NCBI RefSeq assembly: GCF_018070345.1 | Contig: NZ_JAGPXX010000027.1 | Location: forward strand, 1 to 64,000 | Source: Streptomyces sp. F63 | Lineage (GTDB): Bacteria > Actinomycetota > Actinomycetes > Streptomycetales > Streptomycetaceae | DNA: 64,000 bases | Reading direction: 5' to 3' | Notes under the pieces: generated by a model | What the model saw: the letters and a program-made list of their open reading frames with translations, nothing else | Told to the model about the DNA's origin: nothing | Databases searched by the model: none | Part shown: positions 43,186 through 53,851 of the stretch, one piece after another | Layout of the letters: every line of letters starts with the position of its first letter | How positions within the stretch are numbered: the stretch's first letter is position 1 | Made by a program: the position numbers and the translations under genes

Positions 43186-44769
43186 TCAGCCGCTCCGGTC
43201 CGGAAGCACCGCCGACACCCGGAACCCCCCCGCCTCCGTCGGGCCGAACACGAAACCGCCCCCCAGCGCCGTCACCCGCTCCCGCATCCCCACCAGCCCA
43301 TTGCCCCCACTGGGCAACCGCACGTCCGAGCCGCCCTCCGCCGCCGGACCGTTCTCCACCAGCACCGCCACCTCGGACTCCCGGTGCGCCAACCGCACCC
43401 GGATCTCCGCCCCCGCGGCGTGCTTGTGCACATTGGTCAGCGCCTCCTGCACCACCCGGTACGCCGTCCGCTCCACCCGCGGATCACGCTCCCGGACGGC
43501 CTTCCCCTCCACCGAGAACTCCACCGCCATCCCGGCCGCCCGGGACTCCCCCACCAGAACCTCCAGATCACCCAGCCCCGGCCCCTCGGCCGGCTCCCCC
43601 GCCACCGACGGCCGCGGCACCGACCCGACCGCCACAGCCGCCCCCGGCCCGGCCCCCCGCGCCTCCACGGACGCCACGGACCCGGCCGCCACGGGCACCC
43701 GCCCCGCGCCCCCGGCCCGCCCGGCACTTCCGGCGTCCCCGCCGACTCCACCGCCTCCGTCACCCTCCGGAGCGGCGACCATCCGCCCCGCATCCGGACC
43801 GGACGCCCCGTCGGACGAACCCGCGCCGGAACCCCCGCCCCCACCCGGCCCCGCACCATCCGACCCCGCGCCATCCGAACCCGCACCACCCGGCCGCACG
43901 CCCGGAGCCTCATCCGGACCCTGCGCCGACGCCGGACCCGACCGCAGTACCCCCAGCATCTCCCGCAGCTCCGTCAGCGCCTGCCGCCCCAGATCGCCCA
44001 CCAGACCGGCATTCCGCACCGCCCGCTCCGGATCCTTCACCGCCACCGCCTGCAGAGCCGCCGCGTGCACCACCATCAGACTCACCCGGTGCGCCACCAC
44101 GTCGTGCATCTCCCGCGCGATCCGCCGGCGCTCCTCGTCCCGCGCCCACTCCGCACGCTCCTCCGCCCGCTCCGCCAGCAGCGACAGCTCCCGCTCCAGA
44201 CCGTCCGCCCGCTCCCGCAGACTCTCCACCAGCCGCCGCCGCGCCCCCACGTACAGCCCCAGGAACACCGGCGGCGCCGTCAACCCCAGCGACATCAGCA
44301 CCGGCGCCAGCACCACCAGCCAGTCCGGCGCCACATAGTCCTCACGGCTCAGATCCCGCTGGAACTGGATGAACGTCACCAGCAGCGTCCCGGCCATCGA
44401 CATCCCCGCCAGCACGGCCGTGATCCGCCGCGGCACCTCCGAGGCCGCCAGCGTGTACAGGCCCACCAGCCCCAGCAGCAGCCCCATCTCCGCCGGCGAC
44501 ACCGCCACCGCCACCAGCACCACCGCGATCGGCCAGCGCCGCCGCACCAGCAGCACCGACCCCGCCACCACCCCCAGCAGCACCCCCAGCGCCACCGGAA
44601 TCCGCGCCTCCCCGGCGAACGCGTACCCCTCCGCCGCGCACTCCGCGACCGATACCACCGTCAGCGCGACGTCCAGCGCCATCCCGCGCCGCCGCTCCCA
44701 CCACCACGGCCCCGCGGACGCGCCCCGCACGCCGGGTTCCGCGGCTCCTACTACCCCCGATGTGGTCAT
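43186..44769 (-). CDS. Orphan NarL-type sensor histidine kinase
   Basis: A 527-residue membrane kinase. Four to five membrane helices span residues about 28-150. The HisKA_3 dimerisation domain has the phosphorylated His222 in RRRIAREMHDVVAHRVSLM. The HATPase domain lies at about 400-527, with N-box EALTNVHKHA and G-box GGNGLVGMRERV. Between them is an insert of about 115 residues (279-394) made of Gly, Ala, Ser, Asp and Pro, including repeats such as GAGSDGAGSDGAG; usual family members have only a few residues there. No response regulator gene is adjacent, which is unusual for this class. The ATG has an AGGGTGG box. Confidence 0.88.
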   Translation of the reverse strand: MTTSGVVGAAEPGVRGASAGPWWWERRRGMALDVALTVVSVAECAAEGYAFAGEARIPVALGVLLGVVAGSVLLVRRRWPIAVVLVAVAVSPAEMGLLLGLVGLYTLAASEVPRRITAVLAGMSMAGTLLVTFIQFQRDLSREDYVAPDWLVVLAPVLMSLGLTAPPVFLGLYVGARRRLVESLRERADGLERELSLLAERAEERAEWARDEERRRIAREMHDVVAHRVSLMVVHAAALQAVAVKDPERAVRNAGLVGDLGRQALTELREMLGVLRSGPASAQGPDEAPGVRPGGAGSDGAGSDGAGPGGGGGSGAGSSDGASGPDAGRMVAAPEGDGGGGVGGDAGSAGRAGGAGRVPVAAGSVASVEARGAGPGAAVAVGSVPRPSVAGEPAEGPGLGDLEVLVGESRAAGMAVEFSVEGKAVRERDPRVERTAYRVVQEALTNVHKHAAGAEIRVRLAHRESEVAVLVENGPAAEGGSDVRLPSGGNGLVGMRERVTALGGGFVFGPTEAGGFRVSAVLPDRSG

Positions 44770-44923
44770 AACGTCCACCCTAAGGCCGTACCCCCGGGAT
44801 CCCGGGGCGGGGCATCCACACAATCCGGACTCGAACACGGTCGATTTCCCCGACTTCCACCCGAACTATTGAATCGCCCGGATTTCCGCCCAGCCGCACA
44901 CACGAACGGCCGACCCTGATCCC

Positions 44924-45817
44924 ATGACCGACGTACGACGCCGCGACGGCGATGGCACCGGCGGGCTCCGGGACGGCTCCGCCACCTTCGAGGAACTGCG
45001 GGAACAGGCCGTCGCACTGCGCAGAGAAGGACTGAGCCGCAGGCAGATCCGCGACCGGCTGAAGGTGCACAACAACAACCTGCTCAACCGCCTGCTCGAC
45101 GGCGAGCCCCCACTGGAGTGGACGAAACGCCCCAACGCCAAGGACGACTTGCGGGCGGCGGCCCGCGAGATGCGCGCGCGAGGGATGACCTACGACGAGA
45201 TCCAGCTCGAACTGGGCTGCCCAAAGAGCTCGATCTCGCTCTGGGTACGCGACCTGCCGAAGCCGGAACGGCCTCCCAGGACCCCGGTCGAGGCATCCGC
45301 AGCCGCGAAGAAGAGCCGAGAGGCCGCACTGCACCAGCGGAACTTCGAGCGTTGGCAGACGAAGCTCTCGGCCGCGAACGAGATCGGAAACCTGTCCCGA
45401 CGAGAGCTCTTCCTGGTCGGCGTCGGCCTCTACTGGGCCGAGGGCGCGAAGGACAAGCCGTACGACCGGCGCGAGAAGATCGTCTTCGTCAACAGCGATC
45501 CGGACATGGTTTCCACATTCCTGGCCTGGCTGGATCTCCTCGGTGTAACGCCCGGGCGACGGCGCTACACCGTCAACATCCACGAGTCGGCCGACGTCGG
45601 CCGCGCCGAGCACTTCTGGCTGGAGCGAACGGGCGCCACTCCGGACCAGTTCGGCAAGACGGCCCTGAAGAAGCACAGCCCGAAGACCACCCGGAGGAAC
45701 ACCGGCGCCGATTACCACGGCTGCCTCGCCATCCGCGTGAACGACAGCGCGGACCTATACCGTCGCGTCGAAGGCTGGTGGTACGGCATAGTGGTAGCGG
45801 CCGGACGGACAGCCTAG
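44924..45817 (+). CDS. Protein with two HTH motifs and a LAGLIDADG-like domain
   Basis: A 297-residue protein. Two helix-turn-helix units are visible: residues about 22-55 (LREQAVALRREGLSRRQIRDRL) and about 76-110 (REMRARGMTYDEIQLELGCPKSSISLWVRD). From about 160 on, LFLVGVGLYWAEGAK looks like a single LAGLIDADG helix with its acidic residue, followed by IVFVNSDPDMVSTFLAWLDLLGV and YTVNIHESADV, the usual beta-rich pattern, and a final block HGCLAIRVNDSADLYRRVEGW. This suggests DNA binding with a possible homing endonuclease ancestry. Codon use is less GC-biased than in neighbours (CCA, TCG and GTA codons occur), which hints at transfer. The stop is 29 bp upstream of tRNA-Gln. No function is known to me. 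Confidence 0.68.
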   Translation: MTDVRRRDGDGTGGLRDGSATFEELREQAVALRREGLSRRQIRDRLKVHNNNLLNRLLDGEPPLEWTKRPNAKDDLRAAAREMRARGMTYDEIQLELGCPKSSISLWVRDLPKPERPPRTPVEASAAAKKSREAALHQRNFERWQTKLSAANEIGNLSRRELFLVGVGLYWAEGAKDKPYDRREKIVFVNSDPDMVSTFLAWLDLLGVTPGRRRYTVNIHESADVGRAEHFWLERTGATPDQFGKTALKKHSPKTTRRNTGADYHGCLAIRVNDSADLYRRVEGWWYGIVVAAGRTA

Positions 45818-45846
45818 CCAAATGTCCGAATTGGCCGCATGCGCTA

Positions 45847-45918
45847 TCCGCTGTGGTGTAATAGGTAGCACTGCTGGTTTTGGTCCAGTATGTCCGGGTT
45901 CGAGTCCTGGCAGCGGAG
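45847..45918 (+). tRNA. tRNA-Gln (anticodon UUG)
   Basis: A 72-nt cloverleaf: acceptor arms TCCGCTG and CAGCGGA, D arm GTGT/GCAC, anticodon stem GCTGG/CCAGT with loop TTTTGGT placing TTG as anticodon, and T arm CCGGG-TTCGAGT-CCTGG. The discriminator is G and CCA is not encoded. It lies just 29 bp after the HTH/LAGLIDADG-like gene, so its promoter lies within that gene. Confidence 0.93.
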
Positions 45919-45933
45919 CTGAGCGCAAGCCCT

Positions 45934-45965
45934 CACGGGCCCCGGCCGCAAGGTCGGGGCCCGTG
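45934..45965 (+). terminator. Hairpin after tRNA-Gln
   Basis: 14-bp stem (CACGGGCCCCGGCC / GGTCGGGGCCCGTG, one G-T pair) with a 4-nt loop GCAA, 15 bp past the tRNA. Confidence 0.75.
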
Positions 45966-46033
45966 CGCGTTCCGGGCGGAAAACGCCCCGGTATCCTGCG
46001 GGTGTCCACCATCCGAAGCCGAAGGGCACACCC

Positions 46034-47497
46034 GTGAGCGCCAATCGCCCGGCAGCCGTCGTCGTCCTCGCCGCGGGTGAGGGCACCCGTATGAAGTCGG
46101 CCACTCCCAAGGTCCTGCACAGCATCTGCGGCCGCTCCCTCGTCGGGCACGTCGTCGCCGCCTCCCGCGAACTCGGGCCCGAGCAGCTCGTCGTGGTCGT
46201 CGGCCACGCCCGTGAGCAGGTCACCGCGCATCTCGCGGAGATCGACCCGGCCGCGACGACCGCCGTGCAGCACGAGCAGAACGGCACCGGGCACGCCGTG
46301 CGGATGGGGCTGGAGTCCCTGGCCGCGGCGGGCCGCGCCGCCGAGGGCACCGTGGTGGTCGTCTGCGGTGACACCCCGCTGCTGACCGGGGCCACGCTGC
46401 GGAGCCTCGCCGGCACCCACGCCGCCGACGGCAACGCCGTGACCGTGCTCACCGCGGAGGTGCCGGACTCCACCGGCTACGGCCGGATCGTGCGCGACCC
46501 GGCGGACGGCGCGGTCACCGCGATCGTGGAGCACAAGGACGCCACGGACGAGCAGCGCGCGATCACCGAGATCAACTCGGGGGTCTTCGCGTTCGACGGC
46601 CGGCTGCTGGCGGACGCGCTGGGCAAGCTCCGCACGGACAACAGCCAGGGTGAGGAGTACCTCACCGATGTCCTGGGGATTCTCCGCGAGGCCGGGCACC
46701 GGGTGGGCGCGGCCGTGGCGGCCGACCACCGGGAGATCCTGGGGATCAACAACCGGGTGCAGCTGGCGCAGGCGCGGCGGCTGCTGAACGACCGGCTGCT
46801 GGAGGCGGCGATGCTCGCCGGGGTGACGGTGGTCGATCCGGCGACGACATGGCTGGACGCCACGGTGGAGTTCGAGCCGGACGCGGTGGTCCACCCGGGG
46901 ACGCAGTTGCACGGTGCGACGCGGCTGGCGGCGGGCGCGGAGGTGGGTCCGGACTGCACGCTGACGGACACCTCGGTGGGTGCGGGCGCCCGGGTGGTGC
47001 GGACGGTCGCGGACGGGGCGGAGATCGGCCCGGAGGTGTCGGTGGGCCCGTACGCGTATCTGCGGCCGGGGACGCGGCTGGCGCGGCGGGCGAAGGCGGG
47101 CACGTTCGTCGAGATGAAGAACTCGCGGATCGGCGAGGGCTCGAAGGTGCCGCATCTGTCGTATGTGGGTGATGCGACGATCGGTGAGTTCACCAATATC
47201 GGGGCGGCCAGCGTCTTCGTGAACTACGACGGTGAGAGCAAGCACCGCACGACGGTCGGCTCACATTGCAAGACGGGTTCGGACAACATGTTTGTGGCTC
47301 CTGTCACCATCGGGGACGGGGCGTACACGGCCGCGGGGTCGGTCATCACCCGTGATGTGCCACCGGGTTCGCTGGCCGTGGCGCGGGGCCAGCAGCGGAA
47401 TATCGAGGGCTGGGTGGCGCGGAAGCGTCCCGGGAGCGCTGCCGCGCAGGCGGCTTCCGCAGCTCAGGAGGAGGGTGACGGGGCCAGGCCCTCGTGA
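46034..47497 (+). CDS. glmU: Bifunctional GlcN-1-P acetyltransferase / UDP-GlcNAc pyrophosphorylase
   Basis: A 487-residue enzyme that makes UDP-GlcNAc for peptidoglycan in two steps. The N-terminal uridyltransferase has LAAGEGTRMKSATPKVLHSICG (signature GxGTRMxS...PK), QNGTGHAV and CGDTPLL. The linker leads to a left-handed beta-helix from about 250 with hexapeptide repeats, the acetyl-CoA site YVGDATIGEFTNIGA and NYDGESKHRT. The last 25 residues are an Ala/Glu-rich tail. The start is GTG with a GAAGGG box. prs follows 95 bp downstream with its own AAGGAG box, the standard actinobacterial pair. Confidence 0.95.
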   Translation: MSANRPAAVVVLAAGEGTRMKSATPKVLHSICGRSLVGHVVAASRELGPEQLVVVVGHAREQVTAHLAEIDPAATTAVQHEQNGTGHAVRMGLESLAAAGRAAEGTVVVVCGDTPLLTGATLRSLAGTHAADGNAVTVLTAEVPDSTGYGRIVRDPADGAVTAIVEHKDATDEQRAITEINSGVFAFDGRLLADALGKLRTDNSQGEEYLTDVLGILREAGHRVGAAVAADHREILGINNRVQLAQARRLLNDRLLEAAMLAGVTVVDPATTWLDATVEFEPDAVVHPGTQLHGATRLAAGAEVGPDCTLTDTSVGAGARVVRTVADGAEIGPEVSVGPYAYLRPGTRLARRAKAGTFVEMKNSRIGEGSKVPHLSYVGDATIGEFTNIGAASVFVNYDGESKHRTTVGSHCKTGSDNMFVAPVTIGDGAYTAAGSVITRDVPPGSLAVARGQQRNIEGWVARKRPGSAAAQAASAAQEEGDGARPS

Positions 47498-47592
47498 CCG
47501 GGTGCGCCGCGCTGGGCGTACCGTGAGAACTGCACCCAAAGTGCGCCCCCCGTTCCCCCAGAGTTTTATGTCGCTGCCAAGGAGACTGTGCT

Positions 47593-48570
47593 GTGACCGG
47601 GATCAAGACGACCGGCGAGAAGAAGCTGATGCTCTTCTCCGGCCGCGCCCACCCCGAGCTCGCCGAGGAGGTCGCGCACCAGCTCGGTGTCGGCCTGGTC
47701 CCGACGAAGGTGTTCGACTTCGCCAACGGTGAGATCTACGTCCGTTATCAGGAGTCGGCGCGTGGCGCGGACTGCTTCCTGATGCAGAGCCACACGGCTC
47801 CCATCAATAAGTGGATCATGGAGCAGTTGATCATGGTCGATGCGCTGAAGCGGGCGTCGGCCCGGAGCATCACCGTGATCCTGCCGTTCTTCGGCTATGC
47901 CCGGCAGGACAAGAAGCACCGGGGCCGGGAGCCGATCTCGGCGCGGCTGATCGCGGATCTGCTGAAGTGCGCGGGTGCGGACCGGATTCTCACGGTCGAT
48001 CTGCACACGGACCAGATCCAGGGCTTCTTCGACGGTCCGGTGGACCATCTGTTCGCGCTGCCGGTTCTCGCGGATTACGTGGGGGCGAAGGTGGACCGCT
48101 CCAAGCTGACGGTGGTGTCTCCGGACGCGGGCCGGGTGCGGGTGGCCGACCGCTGGTGCGACCGGCTGGGCGCGCCGCTGGCGATCGTGCACAAGCGGCG
48201 GGACAAGGACGTGGCGAACCAGGTCACGGTGCACGAGGTGGTCGGTGACGTGAGGGGCCGGATCTGTGTGCTGGTCGACGACATGATCGACACGGGTGGC
48301 ACGATCACGGCGGCCGCGGACGCGCTGTTCGCGAACGGTGCGGAGGACGTCATCGTGACGGCGACGCACGGGGTGCTGTCGGGCCCGGCGGCGGACCGGC
48401 TGAAGAATTCGAAGGTGAGCGAGTTCGTGTTCACGAACACGCTGCCGACGCCGAGCGAGCTGGAGCTGGAGAAGATCACGGTGCTGTCCATGGCGCCGAC
48501 GATCGCTCGCGCGGTGCGTGAGGTGTTCGAGGACGGTTCGGTGACGAGTCTTTTCGAGGAGCAGGCCTGA
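47593..48570 (+). CDS. prs: Ribose-phosphate pyrophosphokinase
   Basis: A 325-residue enzyme that makes PRPP from ribose 5-phosphate and ATP for nucleotide, His and Trp synthesis. Motifs are FANGEIYVRYQESARG, the flexible loop FFGYARQDKKHRGREPISA, the divalent metal site DLHTDQIQGFF, and the PRPP loop VLVDDMIDTGGT. The length and the conserved catalytic His and Arg fit class I enzymes. The GTG start is supported by AAGGAG eight bases upstream. It lies between glmU and rplY. Confidence 0.95.
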   Translation: MTGIKTTGEKKLMLFSGRAHPELAEEVAHQLGVGLVPTKVFDFANGEIYVRYQESARGADCFLMQSHTAPINKWIMEQLIMVDALKRASARSITVILPFFGYARQDKKHRGREPISARLIADLLKCAGADRILTVDLHTDQIQGFFDGPVDHLFALPVLADYVGAKVDRSKLTVVSPDAGRVRVADRWCDRLGAPLAIVHKRRDKDVANQVTVHEVVGDVRGRICVLVDDMIDTGGTITAAADALFANGAEDVIVTATHGVLSGPAADRLKNSKVSEFVFTNTLPTPSELELEKITVLSMAPTIARAVREVFEDGSVTSLFEEQA

Positions 48571-48635
48571 CAGGGCTTGAGGGGCGGCTGTTGGTGGCGG
48601 TGCGGGGCCGCCGCTGAGGGCCGCCGGTGATCGGT

Positions 48636-48831
48636 TTGGGGGCGGCCTTCCCGCCGGGTAGACTCGTGGAGTTGCTCGGCGAGGGAGGCCGCACTCGTGT
48701 GCGGTGTCCGTTATCGACGCGCTCTTCGTAGCAGGTCTGTCGTGGGCCGGGTGACGGCCGTCAGATCAGATCCGTACGGGTGGTGGGCCGGTTTCCGGTG
48801 CCGTCCGGTACGCAGTACGAGGAGTGCAGCC
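48636..48831 (+). promoter_or_regulatory. Promoter and long structured leader of rplY
   Basis: TTGGGG (48636-48641), 17-bp spacer, TAGACT (48659-48664), transcript start near 48671. This leaves a leader of about 160 nt. It contains a hairpin CCGCAC-TCGT-GTGCGG (near 48690-48705) and other GC-rich pairs before the GAGGAG ribosome binding site. A leader this long on a ribosomal protein gene suggests autogenous control; I know of no described motif that it matches. Confidence 0.45.
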
Positions 48832-49425
48832 ATGGCTGAAGTGAAGATTCCCGCCGAGATCCGCTCGGAGTTCGGCAAGGGCGCCGCGCGCCGTCTGCGC
48901 CGCGAGGAGAAGGTGCCGGGTGTCGTGTACGGCCACGGCGGCGAGCCGGTGCATGTGGCGCTTCCGGGCCACGACCTGATGATGGCGCTGAAGACGCCGA
49001 ACGTTCTGATCCGTCTGGCCACGGAGGGCGGCAAGAGCGAGCTGGTCATTCCCAAGGCGGTGCAGCGTGAGGCCATTCGCGGCTTCCTGGTCCACGTCGA
49101 CCTGCTGGTCGTGAAGAAGGGCGAGACGGTCACGGTCGACGTTCCGGTCCAGACCGAGGGTGAGCTGGCTCCGGGCGGCAACCTTCTGGAGCACATGCTC
49201 GACGCGCTGCCGGTGGAGACCGAGGCCACGCACATCCCGGAGGCGTTCACCGTGTCCGTGGAGGGTCTGGGGGCCGGCGCCTCGATCCTGGCGAAGGATG
49301 TGACGCTGCCGAAGGGTACGGCGCTCGCGGTGGACGGCGAGACCGTGGTTCTGCAGGTTGTCTCCGCGCAGGCCGAGGCCCCGGCCGAGGGCGAGGGCGA
49401 GGAGGGCGAGGGCGGGGAGGCCTGA
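48832..49425 (+). CDS. rplY: 50S ribosomal protein L25/general stress protein Ctc
   Basis: A 197-residue long-form L25 (CTC type) that binds 5S rRNA in the large subunit. The N-terminal L25 domain covers about 1-90 (RSEFGKGAARRLRREEKVPGVVYG ends the rRNA-binding loop). The C-terminal TL5 domain runs to about 180 (VDVPVQTEGELAPGGNLLEHML). The acidic tail (EGEGEEGEGGEA) is typical of actinobacterial forms. The start ATG has the box GAGGAG. A strong hairpin separates it from pth. Confidence 0.94.
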   Translation: MAEVKIPAEIRSEFGKGAARRLRREEKVPGVVYGHGGEPVHVALPGHDLMMALKTPNVLIRLATEGGKSELVIPKAVQREAIRGFLVHVDLLVVKKGETVTVDVPVQTEGELAPGGNLLEHMLDALPVETEATHIPEAFTVSVEGLGAGASILAKDVTLPKGTALAVDGETVVLQVVSAQAEAPAEGEGEEGEGGEA

Positions 49426-49463
49426 GCCTCCGTCGCCCGGCCCGCGCGCGGCGCCGCGCTGTG

Positions 49464-49498
49464 ACCGCCGCCCCGCTCCGCTGGAGCGGGGCGGCGGT
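49464..49498. terminator. Strong hairpin between rplY and pth
   Basis: Perfect 16-bp stem (ACCGCCGCCCCGCTCC and its complement) with loop GCT, followed by a TCGTGTAT stretch. Confidence 0.78.
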
Positions 49499-49581
49499 CG
49501 TGTATCCCTGGACCCGAAACCCGAGTAGCGGAAGAGCCCGTGGACCGGCGGGAGCCGGCAGACCCGGCAGGAGAGACGTAG

Positions 49582-50172
49582 ATGAGCGATGTGGACGGTC
49601 CGTGGCTGGTCGTGGGCCTGGGCAACCCGGGGCCGCAGTACGCGGGCAACCGGCACAATGTCGGTTTCCTGGTGGCGGATCTGCTCGCCGGGCGGCTGGG
49701 CGGGCGGTTCAAGGCGCACAAGGCGCGGGCGCAGGTCGTGGAGGGCCGGCTGGGGGCGCCGGGGCCGGGCAGCCGCCGGGTGGTGGTCGCCAAGCCGATG
49801 TCGTACATGAATCTGTCGGGGGGCCCGGTGTCGGCGCTGCGCGATTTCTACAAGGTGCCGGCGGAGCGTGTGGTGGCGGTCCATGACGAGCTGGACATCG
49901 ACTTCGGGGTGCTGCGGCTGAAGCTGGGCGGGGGCGACAACGGTCACAACGGGCTGAAATCGATCACCAAGGCGATGGGGCCGGGGTATCACCGGGTGCG
50001 GTTCGGCATCGGGCGGCCGCCGGGTCGGATGGATGTGGCGGCGTTCGTGCTGAAGGACTTCTCGGCGGCGGAGCGCAAGGAGCTGGACTATTTCGTGGAC
50101 CGGGCGGCGGATGCGGTGGAGTGCCTGGTCGAGGAGGGTCTGGAACGGGCGCAGAGCACGTACAACGGCTGA
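49582..50172 (+). CDS. pth: Peptidyl-tRNA hydrolase
   Basis: A 196-residue hydrolase that recycles peptidyl-tRNA released from stalled ribosomes. The catalytic His lies in GLGNPGPQYAGNRHNVGF (about His26), Asn in PMSYMNLSG, Asp in VHDELDIDFGVLRLK, and the second family signature is GGGDNGHNGLKSI. The start ATG follows a GGAGAGA box. rplY and pth are in the conserved order, with a terminator between them, so pth probably has its own promoter or depends on read-through. Confidence 0.94.
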   Translation: MSDVDGPWLVVGLGNPGPQYAGNRHNVGFLVADLLAGRLGGRFKAHKARAQVVEGRLGAPGPGSRRVVVAKPMSYMNLSGGPVSALRDFYKVPAERVVAVHDELDIDFGVLRLKLGGGDNGHNGLKSITKAMGPGYHRVRFGIGRPPGRMDVAAFVLKDFSAAERKELDYFVDRAADAVECLVEEGLERAQSTYNG

Positions 50173-50264
50173 CGGGGGCACCTTTCGCCGCCTATCGGGA
50201 CAGTGTCCCGCAACCGGGGAGCGGCGGTTGACCGGGTGGTTTCCCATGGCCAAGGATCGCCCGC

Positions 50265-50795
50265 ATGGCTCCGACGAAGTCCAAGCGCCGTCCCGCCGTC
50301 CGCCGGGCGGGTGAGAGTGCCTACGGGCTGCTGCTGGCCGGTAAGCAGGCGTTGATGGCGGCGGTGGCTCTGCTGGTGCTGACGGCGGGGGTGTACACCT
50401 CGTGGGACGCGGCGCAGCACGCGATGCTGACCAAGGGGCGGGAGCGCGGCACGGTGACCATAGAGCGCTGTGACGGGGATGTGTGCGAGGGGCGGTTCGA
50501 GCCGGCGGAGGCCTCCGGGGCGCCGGCCGAGGGGGAGGCGGAGCAGCGGACGGTGACGGTGGTGGAGGCCGCCGGCCGGAAGCGTGGTGAGCGGTTGCCG
50601 GTGGCGGTGAAGCCGGGTACGGACGAGGCGGTGCGGACGGGGCTGGGCGGCGTGCTGCACGCGTGGATCCCGTTCGCGGGGTCGTTGCTGCTGGCGGCGC
50701 TGGTCGTGGCGGGCGGGCTGCGGATGCGCCGTACGGCGTGGGGGCTGGGGCTGGCGGGTGCGGCTCTGCTGGGCGGGGCGTTTCTGACCTTGTGA
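50265..50795 (+). CDS. Membrane protein of unknown function
   Basis: A 176-residue protein with a basic N-terminus (MAPTKSKRRPAVRR), a first membrane helix at about residues 31-49 and two more near the C-terminus (about 126-147 and 150-172). Between them is an outer loop with a Cys pair (IERCDGDVCEGRF) that could form a disulphide, and a beta-rich VTVVEAAGRKRGERLPV. It follows pth by 92 bp on the same strand. Its stop codon lies within a 14-bp tandem repeat. No function is known. Confidence 0.75.
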   Translation: MAPTKSKRRPAVRRAGESAYGLLLAGKQALMAAVALLVLTAGVYTSWDAAQHAMLTKGRERGTVTIERCDGDVCEGRFEPAEASGAPAEGEAEQRTVTVVEAAGRKRGERLPVAVKPGTDEAVRTGLGGVLHAWIPFAGSLLLAALVVAGGLRMRRTAWGLGLAGAALLGGAFLTL

Positions 50796-50838
50796 CTGTG
50801 GCCTTGTGACTGTGGCCTTGTGACTGTGGCCTTGTGAC
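50788..50838. repeat. 14-bp tandem repeat overlapping a stop codon
   Basis: Three full copies of CCTTGTGACTGTGG and a partial fourth (50788-50838). The first copy contains the last two codons and the TGA of the membrane-protein gene. Each unit carries TGTGAC. Confidence 0.85.
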
Positions 50839-50916
50839 GTCGTGAGCCCGTGGCCGGTGGGTGTGCCGCCGGCGCGTGGTGCGGCCGGGTGGGCCGCCGG
50901 GGGGCGGCCGGGGTTG

Positions 50917-53658
<2,742 letters not shown>

Positions 53659-53762
53659 AGGTGCGGCTCCTTGCGTGGATGAGCACGATGGGCGGGGTGC
53701 GGACCGCGCTGTCCGGCGCCCACCAGGATAGGTGCCCGGCGCACCACGTTATCCACAGGCCA

Positions 53763-53790
53763 TTGACCCCGTGGGGAGCACTGCCATACT
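53763..53790 (+). promoter_or_regulatory. Promoter of the desaturase operon
   Basis: TTGACC (53763-53768), 16-bp spacer, CATACT (53785-53790). The transcript start near 53797 falls inside the adjacent operator, consistent with repression. Confidence 0.55.
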
Positions 53791-53818
53791 TACGATGCCG
53801 TAGGTTACGCATCCGTAG
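53790..53818 (+). promoter_or_regulatory. Double TACG-N4-CGTA operator
   Basis: Two inverted repeats, TACGATGCCGTA (53791-53802) and TACGCATCCGTA (53806-53817), are spaced 15 bp. The second extends to GG-T-TACG...CGTA-G-CC, 14 of 18 positions symmetrical. They overlap the predicted start of transcription. The co-transcribed TetR regulator is the likely ligand-controlled repressor. Confidence 0.6.
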
Positions 53819-53851
53819 CCATGCCCCCAGTTCGGTGAGGGACTCCCCCGC

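Noticed and set aside
45847..45918. tRNA-Gln as an attachment site of an integrated element
   Set aside because: No integrase and no second copy of the tRNA 3' end are visible in the window.
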